From Oxalobacteraceae bacterium OTU3CINTB1 (GTDB lineage: Bacteria > Pseudomonadota > Gammaproteobacteria > Burkholderiales > Burkholderiaceae_D): a stretch of DNA of 64,000 bases. The notes below the pieces were generated by a model. That model had not been told where the DNA came from and made no database searches. It saw only the letters and a list, made by a program, of their open reading frames with translations. This document shows, piece by piece, positions 28,330-37,851 of the stretch. The position numbers and the translations under genes are program-made. Within the stretch, counting starts at the first letter, position 1. Each line of letters opens with the position of its first letter. The DNA lies in the NCBI GenBank assembly GCA_024123955.1, contig CP099652.1:4650001-4714000 (forward strand), given 5' to 3'.

Positions 28330-31300
28330 TCAGGACACCGGATACGTCGAGTTGTCTGCGGTAACAAAGAATTCTATCGTATTCCCCCCGGTAAACCATC
28401 CCAGGAGCATAACACCGGAATCCCCCGTTCCATTGTTATTGATATCCGACCACGATGTGATATACAAGTCGTCGCCCACCCGCTGTTGGTAAATATCCGC
28501 ACCCGTTGCGACATTGTTCAAATATAAATAGTCGTTGGTGCCTGCGGCGCCGGTATCCCGGATGGTGACAATGCCGGTCGTATTGACATTATAAATATCG
28601 CCGCCTTCCCCGCCGTACGCCTCGCCGCCGCCGTTGAGGAAGAATTTGTCCGCGCCGGCATCGCCATACAAGGTGTACGCGCTGCCGTATCCGGTGAGCG
28701 TATCGTCGCCATCGCCCCCGTGCGCCGTCCCCGCGCCCGTCACCGTCAACTGGTCGAGGCCAATGCCGCCGTCGGCGGCGGCGTCGGTGACGCTGATCGC
28801 GTCATTGCCGGCCTCGCCCAGGGCGACGCTGCCGGCGTCGTTCGCCGCCGTGAAGATCGTATCGTTGCCGTTGCCGCCATACAACATATCCACCTGCACC
28901 GCGCCGCTTGCCGCGACGATGGCCGGGACAGCGCTGCCAAGGCCGCCGAAGATCGTGTCCGCGCCATCGCCACCGTTGATGGTGTCGTTGCCGTAACTGC
29001 CCTCCAGCGCATTGCCGAGCGCGTCGCCGGTGAGCGTGTCGTCGAACGAGGAACCGATCAGGTTCTCGATGCCGGTGAGCACATCGCCGGCGGCATGCCC
29101 GCCCGCCGCGGTGGCCGCCAGCAGATTGATCTGGACGGCGGCGTTGCTGGTCAGGTACCACGCGCCATCGAGGCCCAGGCCGCCATTGATCGTGTCCGCT
29201 CCGGCGCCGCCCATGAAGATATTGGCGTTGCCGTCGCCAACCAGCACGTCGGCGAAGCCGGTCGCCTGGATGGCCTCGATGTTGGTCAGCGTGTCGCCGG
29301 CGGCGATCCCGGTTTGAATCTTCGACGCGAGGTCAAACGTGATGCCGGACGTCGCCGTTTCATAGCTCACCATGTCGATCCCGGCCAGGCCGTTGAGCGA
29401 GCGGGCGTCGCCATTTTCGATGAAGATGTCGCCGTAGTTGGAGCCGGCGATGCGTTCGATATCGTGGAAGGTGTCGCCCTGGCCGTTTCCGGAGAAATTA
29501 CCGGTGGCGAAGTTCAGCGTGATGGCCGTGCCGTCCACGTAGCTGACGGTGTCGATGCCGGCGCCGCCATGGAACTCGTCGGCGCCGGCGCCGCCGACGA
29601 ACGTGTCGTCGCCCGCGCCGCCGGTGATGATGTTGTCGCCCGCGTTGCCGGTGCCGCTGAAGGCGGCCGTGCCGGTGTAGGTCAGCTTCTCGACGTTGCC
29701 GTAGCCGGCGATGCTGAGCACGGCAAGCGCGGTCTGCACTTCATCGACGCCGCCGCCGGCCGCTTCGGTCACCACGACGGTGCCGATGCCGACGGTGTAG
29801 ACGTCGTTGCCGGCGCCGCCGCGCAGCGTGTGGCCGGCGGTCGACGAGGCCAACACGTCGTTGAAGGCCGAGCCGGTCACCGCTTCGAAGCCGAGCAGCA
29901 CATCGCCCTGGGCGTCGCCGCCGGAGACGGCGTTGGTCGTCAGGTTGACGTTGACGGCGGCCGCCGAGGTCGAATAGTCGATGGTGTCGACGCCGGCGGC
30001 GCCGTCGAAACTGTTGGCGGCGGCCGTGCCGCTGAAGCTGTCGCCCAGGTTCGAGCCGCGGATCAGCTCGATGCTGTCGTAGGTGTCGCCGGCGGCGATG
30101 CCGGTGTGCACGCCCGTCTTGAGGTTGACCGTGACGCCGGCGGTGGCATCGAGATAGCCGACGACGTCGGTGCCGGCGCCGCCGAAGAACGCGTCCGCGC
30201 CCGCGCCGCCGTAGAGCGTGTCGTTACCGATGCCGCCGGTGATGATGTTGTCGCCGGCGTTGCCGGTGCCGGTGAAGGCGGCCGTGCCGGTATAGGTCAG
30301 CTTCTCGACGTTGCCGTAGCCGGCGATGCTGAGCACGGCAAGCGCGGTCTGCACTTCGTCGACGCCGTTGCCGGCCGCTTCGACCACCGCGACGGTGCCG
30401 ATGCCGACGGTGTAGACGTCGTTGCCGGCGCCGCCCTGCAGCGTGTGGCCGGCGGTCGACGAGGCCAAGGTGTCGTTGAACGCGGAACCGGTCACCGTCT
30501 CGAAGCCGAGCAGCACGTCGCCCTGGGCGTCGCCGCCCGACACCGCGTTGGTCGTCAGGTTGACGCTGACGGCCGCCGCCGAGGTCGAATAGTCGATGGT
30601 ATCGACGCCGTTGCCGCCGTCGAAGTTGTCGGCGCCGGCGGTGCCGGTGAAGCTGTCGGCGTAGCCCGAGCCGCGGATCGCCTCGATGCTGTCGTAGACG
30701 TCGCCGGCGGCGATGCCGGTGTGGACGCCGGTCTTGAGGTTGATCGCGACGCCGGCGACGCCGGCATCGGCGTAGCTGGCCGTGTCGATACCGTCGCCGC
30801 CCTGCAGCAGGTCGGCGCCGGCGCCGCCGGTGAGGACGTCGTTGCCGGCGCCGCCGACCAGCTGGTCGTCGCCGGCGCCGCCGTTGAGCGTGTCGCCGCT
30901 GGCGCCGCCGGTGATGACGTTGTCGCCGGCGTTGCCGGTGCCGCTGAAGGCGACCGTGCCGGTGTAGGTGAGCTTCTCGACATTGGCATAGCCGGCGATG
31001 CTGAGCGTGGCCACCGCGGTCTGCACCTCGTCGACGCCGTTGCCGTCCGCCTCGACCACCACCACGCCGGCGACACCGACGATGTAGAGGTCGTCGCCCG
31101 CCCCGCCCTGCAGCGTGTGGCCGGCGGTCGACGCGGCCAGCGTGTCGTTGAACGCGGAACCGGTCACCGTCTCGAAGCCGGCCAGCACGTCGCCCTGGGC
31201 ATCACCGCCCGACACCGCGTTGGTGGCCAGGTTGACGCTGACGGCCGCCGCCGACGTCGAATAGTCGATGGTGTCGATGCCGCTGCCGCCGTCGAAGTTG

Positions 31301-34300
31301 TTGGCGGCGGCCGTGCCGGTGAAGCTGTCGGCGTAGCCCGAGCCCCGGATCGCCTCGATGCTGTCGTAGACGTCGCCGGCGGCGATGCCGGTGTGGACGC
31401 CGGTCTTGAGGTTGATCGCGACGCCGGCGACGCCGGCATCGGCGTAGCTGGCGGTGTCGAAGCCGTCGCCGCCCTGGAGCAGGTCTTCGCCGACGCCGCC
31501 GGTGAGGACGTCGTTGCCGGCGCCGCCGACCAGCTGGTCGTTGCCGGCGCCGCCGTTGAGCGTGTCGCCGCTGACGCCGCCCGTGATCAGGTTGTCGCCG
31601 GTGTTGCCGGTGCCGATGAAGGCGGCGCTGCCGGTGTATGTCAGTTTTTCGACATCGGCGAAGCTGGCGATGCTGAGCGCGGCGAGCGCGGTCTGCACCT
31701 CGTCGACGCCGTTGCCGGTGTCCTCGTCGACCACGACGCCGGCCGCGCCGACGAGATAGAGGTCGTCGCCGGCGCCGCCGCGCAGCGTGTGGCCGGCCGT
31801 CGACGAGGCCAGGGTGTCGTTGAAGGCCGAGCCGATCACCGTTTCGAAGCCGGCCAGCACGTCGCCCTGGGCGTCGCCGCCCGACACCGCGTTGGTGGTC
31901 AGGTTGACGTTGACGGCGGCCGCCGACGTCGCATAGTCGATGGTGTCGACGGCGGCGCCGCCGTCGAAGTTGTTGGCGCCGGCCGTGCCGGTGAAGCTGT
32001 CGGCGTAGCTCGAGCCGCGCACCGCCTCGATGCTGTCGTAGGTGTCGCCGGCGGCGATGCCGGTGTGGATGCCGGTCTTGAGGTTGATCGTGACGCCGCC
32101 GACGCCGGCGTCGGCGTAGCTGACGGTGTCGAAGCCGTCGCCGCCCTGCAACCGGTCTTCGCCGACGCCGCCGGTGAGGACGTCGTTGCCGGCGCCGCCG
32201 ACCAGCTGGTCGTTGCCGGCGCCGCCGTTGAGGGCATCGGCGCCGGCGCCGCCGGTGATGACGTTGTCGCCGCCGTTGCCGGTGCCGGTGAAGGCGGCCG
32301 TCCCGGTGTAGGTCAGCTTCTCGACATTGGCGAAGGAGGCGATGCTGAGCGTGGCGAGCGCGGTCTGCACCTCGTCAACGCCCTCGGCGGCCTCCTCGTC
32401 GACGATGATGCCGGCCGCGCCGACCAGATAGAGGTCGTCGCCGGCGGCGCCGCGCAGCGTGTGGCCGGCGGTCGACGAGGCCAGGGTGTCGTTGAAGGCC
32501 GAGCCGATCACCGTCTCGAACCCGAGCAGCGTGTCGCCCTGGGCGTCGCCGCCGGAGACCACGTTGGTGGTCAGGTTGACGTTGACGGCGCCCGCCGACG
32601 TCAGATAGTCGATGGTGTCGACTGCGGCGCCGCCGTCGAAGCTGTTGGCGCCGGCCGTGCCGATGAAGCTGTCGCCATAGCTCGAGCCCCTTATCAGCTC
32701 GATGCTGTCGTAGGTGTCGCCGGCGGCGTTGCCGGTGTGGACGCCGGTCTTGAGGTTGATCGAGACGCCGCCGACGCCGGCATCGGCGTAGCTGGCGGTG
32801 TCCATGCCGTCGCCGCCCTGGAGCTGGTCGGCGCCGACGCCGCCGGTGAGCACATCGTTGCCCGCGCCGCCGACCAGCTGGTCGTTGCCGGCGCCGCCGT
32901 TGAGCGTGTCGGCGGCCGCGCCGCCGGTGATGAGGTTGTCGCCGGCGTTGCCAGTGCCGGTGAAGGCGGCCGTGCCGGTGTAGGTCAGCTTCTCGACATT
33001 GGCGGAACTGGCGATGCTGAACGTGGCCAGCGCGGTCTGCACCTCGTCGACGCCGTCGGCGGCGTCCTCGTCGATCAGGACGCCGGCGGCGCCGACGAGA
33101 TAGAGGTCGTCGCCGCCGCCGCCGCGCAGCGTGTGGCCGGCGGTCGCTGAGGCCAGCGTGTCGTTGAAGGCGGAACCGATCACCGTTTCGAAGCCGACCA
33201 GGGTGTCGCCCTGGGCGTCGCCGCCCGAAACCACATTGGTCGTCAGGTTGACGTTGACGGCGCCCGCCGAGGTCGAATAGTCGATGGTGTCGACCGCGGC
33301 GCCGCCGTCGAAGCTGTTGGCGCCGGACGTTCCGATGAAGCTGTCGCCATAGCTCGAGCCCCGGATCTGCTCGATGCTGTCGTAGGTGTCGCCGGCGGCG
33401 TTGCCGGTGTGGACGCCGGTCTTGAGGTTGATCGCGACGCCGCCGACGCCGGCATCGGCGTAGCTGGCGACATCGACGCCGTCGCCGCCTTGGAGCTGGT
33501 CGGCGCCGGTGCCGCCGGTGAGCACATCGTTGCCGGCGCCGCCGACCAGCTGGTCGTTGCCGGCGCCGCCGTTGAGCGTGTCGCCGCCCGCGCCGCCGGT
33601 GATGAGGTTGTCGCCGGCGTTGCCGGTGCCGGTGAAGGCGACGGCGGCGCCGGTGTAGGTCAGCTTCTCGACGTTGGTGGAGGCGGCGATGCTGAACGTG
33701 GCCAGCGCGGTCTGCACCTCGTCGACGCCCTCGGCGGCGTCCTCGTCGATCACTACGCCGGCGGCGCCGACCAGATAAAGGTCGTCGCCGCTGCCGCCGC
33801 GCAGCGTGTGGCTGGCGGTGGACGAGGCCAGCGTGTCGTTGAAGGCCGAGCCGGTCACCGTTTCGAAGCCGACCAGGGTGTCGCCCTGGGCGTCGCCGCC
33901 CGAAACCACATTGGTGGTCAGGTTGACGTTGACCGCGCCCGCCGAGGTCGAATAGTCGATGGTGTCGACCGCAGCGCCGCCGTCGAAGCTGTTGGCGCCG
34001 GCCGTGCCGATGAAGGAGTCGGCGTAGCTCGAGCCCCGGATCAGCTCGATGCTGTCGTAGGTGTCGCCGGCGGCGTTGCCGGTGTGGACGCCGGTTTTGA
34101 GATTGATCGCGACGCCGCCGACGCCGGCATCGGCGTAGCTGGCGATGTCGATGCCGTCGCCGCCCACGAGCTGGTCGGCGCCGGTGCCGCCGGTGAGCAC
34201 GTCGTTGCCCGCGCCGCCGACCAGCTCGTCGTTGCCGGCGCCGCCGTTGAGCGTATCGCTGGCCGCGCCGCCGGTGATGAGGTTGTCGCTGCTATTGCCG

Positions 34301-35475
34301 GTGCCGGTGAACGCGGCGATGCCGGTGTAGGTCAGCTTCTCGACATTGGTGGAGGCGGCGATGCTGAACGTGGCCAGCGCGGTCTGCACCTCGTCGATGC
34401 CGTCGGCGGCGTCCTCGTCGATCACGACGCCGGCGGCGCCGACCAGATAAAGGTCGTCGCCGCTGCCGCCGCGCAGCGTGTGGCCGGCGGTCGACGAGGC
34501 CAGGGTGTCGTTGAAGCCCGAGCCGGTCACCGTTTCGAAGCCGACCAGGGTGTCGCCCTGGGCATCGCCGCCCGAAACCACATTGGTTGTCAGGTTGACG
34601 TTGACGGCGGCCGCCGAGGTCGAATAGTCGATGGTATCGACCGCGGCGCCGCCGTCGAAGCTGTTGGCGCCGGCCGTGCCGATGAAGGTGTCGCCGTAGC
34701 TCGAGCCCCGGATCAGCTCGATGCTGTCGTAGGTGTCGCCGGCGGCGATGCCGGTGTGGACGCCGGTCTTGAGGTTGATCGCGACGCCGCCGACGCCGGC
34801 ATCGGCGTAGCTGGCGATGTCCATGCCGTCACCGCCCTGCAACTGGTCGGCGCCGGCGCCGCCCGTGAGCACGTCGTTGCCCGCGCCGCCGACCAGCTGG
34901 TCGTTGCCGACGCCGCCGCTGAGCACGTCGGCGCCCGCGCCGCCGGTGATGACGTTGTCGCCGCTATTGCCGGTGCCGGTGAAGGCGGCGGTGCCGGTGT
35001 AGGTCAGCTTTTCGACGTTCGTCGAGGCCGCGATGCTGAACGTGGCCAGCGCCGTCTGCACCTCGTCGATGCCGTCGGCGGCCGTTTCGACCACCAGGAC
35101 GCCGGCGGCGCCGATGATGTAGATGTCGTCGCCGGCCCCGCCCTGCAGCGAGTGGCCGGCGGTCGACGAGGCCAGCGTGTCGCCGAAGGCCGAGCCGATC
35201 ACCGCCTCCATCGCGATCAGGCTATCGCCCTGGGCGTCGCCGCCGGAGGCAGCGCCGGTCGTCAGGTTGACCGTTACGCCGGCAGTCGAATTAACATAGG
35301 TCGCCGTATCCGTACCCAGTCCGCCATTGAGCACGTCGGCACCGGCGCCGCCGTCCAACAGATCGTTGCCAGCGTCGCCGAGCAGGCTGTCGTTGCCCGC
35401 AAGCCCGTATATTTGATCCGCGGTGGTGGTGCCAGCCAGGGATTCGCTGTTTGCCGTGCCAGTGATTACTGCCAT
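28330..35475 (-). CDS. Giant RTX-type calcium-binding repeat protein, 2381 residues
   Basis: The start at 35475 follows a weak GAGAG site. There is no Sec signal. The chain opens with RTX nonapeptides (GLAGNDSLLGDAGNDLL) and is then built of eight ~224-residue repeats. Each holds an EKLTYTG strand, a block of Ca-binding GGAGNDVLTGG-type motifs, a SYADAGVGGVAINLKTG strand, an SFDGGAAVDTIDYSTSA strand and a SGGDAQGD segment. The last ~450 residues contain more RTX motifs and finish with an aliphatic, acidic region as in type I secretion substrates (YLYLNNVATGADI, FFVTADNSTYPVS). It would fold in calcium outside the cell, as a surface layer or adhesin. No enzymatic domain is seen, and no HlyB/HlyD/TolC genes are in the window. 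Confidence 0.9.
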   Translation of the reverse strand: MAVITGTANSESLAGTTTADQIYGLAGNDSLLGDAGNDLLDGGAGADVLNGGLGTDTATYVNSTAGVTVNLTTGAASGGDAQGDSLIAMEAVIGSAFGDTLASSTAGHSLQGGAGDDIYIIGAAGVLVVETAADGIDEVQTALATFSIAASTNVEKLTYTGTAAFTGTGNSGDNVITGGAGADVLSGGVGNDQLVGGAGNDVLTGGAGADQLQGGDGMDIASYADAGVGGVAINLKTGVHTGIAAGDTYDSIELIRGSSYGDTFIGTAGANSFDGGAAVDTIDYSTSAAAVNVNLTTNVVSGGDAQGDTLVGFETVTGSGFNDTLASSTAGHTLRGGSGDDLYLVGAAGVVIDEDAADGIDEVQTALATFSIAASTNVEKLTYTGIAAFTGTGNSSDNLITGGAASDTLNGGAGNDELVGGAGNDVLTGGTGADQLVGGDGIDIASYADAGVGGVAINLKTGVHTGNAAGDTYDSIELIRGSSYADSFIGTAGANSFDGGAAVDTIDYSTSAGAVNVNLTTNVVSGGDAQGDTLVGFETVTGSAFNDTLASSTASHTLRGGSGDDLYLVGAAGVVIDEDAAEGVDEVQTALATFSIAASTNVEKLTYTGAAVAFTGTGNAGDNLITGGAGGDTLNGGAGNDQLVGGAGNDVLTGGTGADQLQGGDGVDVASYADAGVGGVAINLKTGVHTGNAAGDTYDSIEQIRGSSYGDSFIGTSGANSFDGGAAVDTIDYSTSAGAVNVNLTTNVVSGGDAQGDTLVGFETVIGSAFNDTLASATAGHTLRGGGGDDLYLVGAAGVLIDEDAADGVDEVQTALATFSIASSANVEKLTYTGTAAFTGTGNAGDNLITGGAAADTLNGGAGNDQLVGGAGNDVLTGGVGADQLQGGDGMDTASYADAGVGGVSINLKTGVHTGNAAGDTYDSIELIRGSSYGDSFIGTAGANSFDGGAAVDTIDYLTSAGAVNVNLTTNVVSGGDAQGDTLLGFETVIGSAFNDTLASSTAGHTLRGAAGDDLYLVGAAGIIVDEEAAEGVDEVQTALATLSIASFANVEKLTYTGTAAFTGTGNGGDNVITGGAGADALNGGAGNDQLVGGAGNDVLTGGVGEDRLQGGDGFDTVSYADAGVGGVTINLKTGIHTGIAAGDTYDSIEAVRGSSYADSFTGTAGANNFDGGAAVDTIDYATSAAAVNVNLTTNAVSGGDAQGDVLAGFETVIGSAFNDTLASSTAGHTLRGGAGDDLYLVGAAGVVVDEDTGNGVDEVQTALAALSIASFADVEKLTYTGSAAFIGTGNTGDNLITGGVSGDTLNGGAGNDQLVGGAGNDVLTGGVGEDLLQGGDGFDTASYADAGVAGVAINLKTGVHTGIAAGDVYDSIEAIRGSGYADSFTGTAAANNFDGGSGIDTIDYSTSAAAVSVNLATNAVSGGDAQGDVLAGFETVTGSAFNDTLAASTAGHTLQGGAGDDLYIVGVAGVVVVEADGNGVDEVQTAVATLSIAGYANVEKLTYTGTVAFSGTGNAGDNVITGGASGDTLNGGAGDDQLVGGAGNDVLTGGAGADLLQGGDGIDTASYADAGVAGVAINLKTGVHTGIAAGDVYDSIEAIRGSGYADSFTGTAGADNFDGGNGVDTIDYSTSAAAVSVNLTTNAVSGGDAQGDVLLGFETVTGSAFNDTLASSTAGHTLQGGAGNDVYTVGIGTVAVVEAAGNGVDEVQTALAVLSIAGYGNVEKLTYTGTAAFTGTGNAGDNIITGGIGNDTLYGGAGADAFFGGAGTDVVGYLDATAGVTVNLKTGVHTGIAAGDTYDSIELIRGSNLGDSFSGTAAANSFDGAAGVDTIDYSTSAAAVNVNLTTNAVSGGDAQGDVLLGFEAVTGSAFNDVLASSTAGHTLRGGAGNDVYTVGIGTVVVTEAAGGGVDEVQTALAVLSIAGYGNVEKLTYTGTAAFSGTGNAGDNIITGGAGDDTFVGGAGADEFHGGAGIDTVSYVDGTAITLNFATGNFSGNGQGDTFHDIERIAGSNYGDIFIENGDARSLNGLAGIDMVSYETATSGITFDLASKIQTGIAAGDTLTNIEAIQATGFADVLVGDGNANIFMGGAGADTINGGLGLDGAWYLTSNAAVQINLLAATAAGGHAAGDVLTGIENLIGSSFDDTLTGDALGNALEGSYGNDTINGGDGADTIFGGLGSAVPAIVAASGAVQVDMLYGGNGNDTIFTAANDAGSVALGEAGNDAISVTDAAADGGIGLDQLTVTGAGTAHGGDGDDTLTGYGSAYTLYGDAGADKFFLNGGGEAYGGEGGDIYNVNTTGIVTIRDTGAAGTNDYLYLNNVATGADIYQQRVGDDLYITSWSDINNNGTGDSGVMLLGWFTGGNTIEFFVTADNSTYPVS
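29686..35008 (-). repeat. Eight tandem in-frame repeats inside the RTX gene
   Basis: Nine copies of the EKLTYTG-coding landmark occur at 35008, 34336, 33664, 32989, 32317, 31645, 30973, 30301 and 29686. The spacings are 672, 672, 675, 672, 672, 672, 672 and 615 bases. The 675-base unit has one inserted residue (AAVAFTG), and the last, shorter unit lost one Ca-binding block. Units are nearly identical at the DNA level. Confidence 0.93.
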
Positions 35476-36020
35476 TTTATCGATCTCTCAAAAAGGGGGA
35501 ACTTCGGGTCGCTCGGGGGGGTAATTGCAAAAATCCGCATTGCCTTATTTCATGTTTACTGCTGGCAATTTTAATGCTCATGCAAGATTACAATCTAACC
35601 AATTGTCACAAACGCGAAATTTACTGAAGGTTTGCAACTGTCGGTGATGAGCGGGAATTGTCTCCCTGGAGCATCCATTGACTAATTCGACGGAACCCCG
35701 GCAAATTGATCATCGATGGCACTTTTGGCTACAAACGCTCGCTTGCAAGGCGCGGCTTCTACCTTGCGAGACTAGGCGTCGTAAAGAATGAAGAGGAACT
35801 GAATAAACTGATGAGCCAAACCCATCGGAAGTTAAGTATTGGCAACGCTCGGTTGCACTTCGAGGAGGGTCCGTTGCCGTGGGATATGTTGATCAGCCTG
35901 GCACCGGGCTTGATCGTTTAAAGCTATCCGCACCCACAACACCGGGCAACAAAAAACCCCCAGGCTTCACTATGAGCGGTGGGGGTTTTAGGACGTTGCC
36001 GACGTCAGCAAACGCTTATC
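35476..36020. other. Intergenic region between the RTX start and tRNA-Ser
   Basis: About 545 bases with lower GC than the surroundings. It should contain the RTX promoter. The only open frame (35706-35921, TTG start, 71 codons, no ribosome binding site, with KNEEELNKLMSQTHRKL and GPLPWDMLISLAPGL) could be a small gene or a relic but has no recognised family, so I do not call it. A terminator for the tRNA is listed separately. Confidence 0.5.
35951..35990 (-). terminator. Terminator downstream of tRNA-Ser copy 1
   Basis: A 10-bp stem (35953-35962 with 35980-35989: AAAACCCCCA/TGGGGGTTTT) ends in a T run when read on the minus strand, in the direction of tRNA transcription. Confidence 0.85.
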
Positions 36021-36113
36021 TGGCGGAGACGGTGGGATTCGAACCCACGATACAGGTATAAGCCGTATGCATCCTTAGCAGGGATGTGCCTTCGGCCACT
36101 CGGCCACGTCTCC
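36021..36113 (-). tRNA. tRNA-Ser (anticodon GCU), copy 1
   Basis: 93 bases with encoded CCA at 36021-36023. The acceptor stem is GGAGACG/CGTCTCC, the anticodon loop reads CTGCTAA giving GCU, and the long variable arm is typical of class II serine tRNA. It reads AGC/AGU codons. Identical to the copy at 37166-37258. Confidence 0.95.
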
Positions 36114-36337
36114 TAGTCGATCGCTCAACTATGACCACTTGCCGTGAAGCAGCAATGTGGACGCGAGTTATGATATAGATCGGTAGCCGGTTGGTCAAGG
36201 GTACGCCAGATAAATGTAACGCCGAGCGCTTGCCATATCGGCGCGTCCAGCCGTCCGCGCTTTGACCAACCTCGCTTATGATAGCGGTTCGATCAATTAC
36301 TCGGCGATTGTAGATCGCATTGCAACGGATACCCGAC

Positions 36338-37111
36338 ATGGCCTATTTCACGCGCCTTAGCGATACAAACTTTCTCGCCACCGAACACATCGGCGGCGCC
36401 TGGAGCGTCCACGAACAACACATCGCAGCGCCGATGGGGCTGCTCACCCACGTCATCGAACGGGACTGCGCGCGGCGCGGCAACGGGTTCAAAATCGGCC
36501 GCCTGGCCTTCGATATTCTCGGCGTCATCCCTATCGAGGAAGTTCAGACGGAAGTGCAGTCGCTGCGCTCGGGACGCACCATCGAATTGGTCGAGGCAAC
36601 CCTGCTCCACAACGGACGCCCGGCGCTGCGGGCCCGCGCCTGGCTGGTCAAACCGAACGATACCAGCGCCATCGCAGGGCACGCCATTCGTCAAATACCC
36701 GGTCCCGACACAATGCCGCGCTGGGATCCCACCACGGTGTGGCCGGGCGGCTTCATCGCCACGATCGACGTGCATCGCGCATCCGAGGAACCCGGCCGGG
36801 CGGCGTACTGGGCCCGCGCCCGCCAGCCGCTGCTCGCGGACGAACCGGTCAGCGCCCTCGCCCGCGCCGCGTCCTTGTTTGATATCGCCAACGGCATGGC
36901 CGTGCGCGCCGCGCCGACGGCCGTGGCCTTCCCCAACCTGGACCTGACCGCGCACCTGTTCGCGACGCCGCGCGGAGAATGGCTGGGCTTTGACACCTCG
37001 GTGTCGTTTGGTGCGGATGGCCTGGGCCTGACCAGCTCGACCATTTATGATGAAACGGGGCCGATCGGCACGCTGGCCCAGATTCTGACAATACGCCCCA
37101 ACATCGGTTAA
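36338..37111 (+). CDS. Acyl-CoA thioesterase family protein (double hotdog)
   Basis: 257 residues from ATG at 36338; a TTG at 36320 is possible. The N-terminal hotdog half contains TEHIGGAWSVHEQHIAAPMGLLTHVIER and RLAFDILGVIPIEEVQTEV. The C-terminal half contains ASLFDIANGMAVR, AFPNLDLTAHLF and GLTSSTIYDETGPIG, the usual end of TesB-like or thioesterase-superfamily proteins. No signal peptide. It would hydrolyse acyl-CoA thioesters; chain length is unknown. It lies between the two identical tRNA-Ser genes in the opposite orientation. Confidence 0.82.
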   Translation: MAYFTRLSDTNFLATEHIGGAWSVHEQHIAAPMGLLTHVIERDCARRGNGFKIGRLAFDILGVIPIEEVQTEVQSLRSGRTIELVEATLLHNGRPALRARAWLVKPNDTSAIAGHAIRQIPGPDTMPRWDPTTVWPGGFIATIDVHRASEEPGRAAYWARARQPLLADEPVSALARAASLFDIANGMAVRAAPTAVAFPNLDLTAHLFATPRGEWLGFDTSVSFGADGLGLTSSTIYDETGPIGTLAQILTIRPNIG

Positions 37112-37127
37112 GCCGATGGCACGGACG

Positions 37128-37157
37128 AAAAAAAGCCCCGTTGCCGGGGCTTTTTTT
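37128..37157. terminator. Bidirectional terminator between the thioesterase gene and tRNA-Ser copy 2
   Basis: A perfect hairpin AGCCCCG-TTGC-CGGGGCT is flanked by A7 and T7, so it can stop transcription from both the plus-strand gene and the minus-strand tRNA. Confidence 0.93.
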
Positions 37158-37165
37158 CTGATTCT

Positions 37166-37258
37166 TGGCGGAGACGGTGGGATTCGAACCCACGATACAG
37201 GTATAAGCCGTATGCATCCTTAGCAGGGATGTGCCTTCGGCCACTCGGCCACGTCTCC
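37166..37258 (-). tRNA. tRNA-Ser (anticodon GCU), copy 2
   Basis: Identical in sequence and length to the copy at 36021-36113, with encoded CCA at 37166-37168. It lies after lysC on the same strand. The upstream flank resembles that of copy 1 (TTGATTGCTCAAC vs TCGATCGCTCAAC), which points to a segmental duplication. Confidence 0.95.
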
Positions 37259-37371
37259 CAGTTGATTGCTCAACCTTGTCCGACCGGTCAAACTTCACCA
37301 GAGCAGACGACCGCCATGGTATAGACCGGGACTGATCTGGTCAAGGAAACCAGACCAATATTTTTAAAAAT

Positions 37372-37851
37372 TTATGCCTTTTCCAGTTCGAACGCTTTAT
37401 GCAGCGCGCGCACGGCCAGTTCCATGTACTTTTCGTCGATCAGCACCGAGATTTTGATCTCCGACGTCGAGATCATCAGGATGTTGATGCCCTCTTCCGA
37501 CAGGGTGCGGAACATCTGCGAGGCCACGCCCACGTGGCTGCGCATGCCCACGCCAACGACCGAGATCTTCGACACTTTGGCGTCGCCGGTGATGCTGGCC
37601 GCGCCCAGTTCGGCCTGGGTGCCGGTCAGCACGTCCACGGCGCGCTGGTAGTCGTTGCGCGAGACGGTGAAGGTGAAGTCCGTTTTACCGTCGACCGACT
37701 GATTCTGTATGATCATGTCGACCTCGATGTTGGCCTCGGCCACCGGTCCCAGGATGTGGTACGCGACGCCAGGACGGTCCGGCACGCCCAGCACGGTGAT
37801 TTTGGCCTCATCGCGGTTAAACGCGATACCGGAGATGACTGCTTGTTCCAT
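37372..37851 (-). CDS. Probable internal start: aspartate kinase beta subunit
   Basis: 159 residues, in frame with and identical to the end of LysC. The ATG at 37851 has GAGGAA about nine bases upstream, inside the coding sequence, just before the two ACT domains. Alpha2-beta2 aspartate kinases of Bacillus, Corynebacterium and Pseudomonas use exactly such an internal start. This is inference from the site position and sequence, not proof of use. Confidence 0.5.
   Translation of the reverse strand: MEQAVISGIAFNRDEAKITVLGVPDRPGVAYHILGPVAEANIEVDMIIQNQSVDGKTDFTFTVSRNDYQRAVDVLTGTQAELGAASITGDAKVSKISVVGVGMRSHVGVASQMFRTLSEEGINILMISTSEIKISVLIDEKYMELAVRALHKAFELEKA

Noticed and set aside
28720..35574. 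Very long plus-strand open frames (up to 1476 codons) opposite the RTX gene
   Set aside because: They mirror the repeat pattern of the minus-strand gene, are made of low-complexity Val/Ala/Gly/Asp, and arise because the GC-rich repeats leave the antisense frame free of stops.
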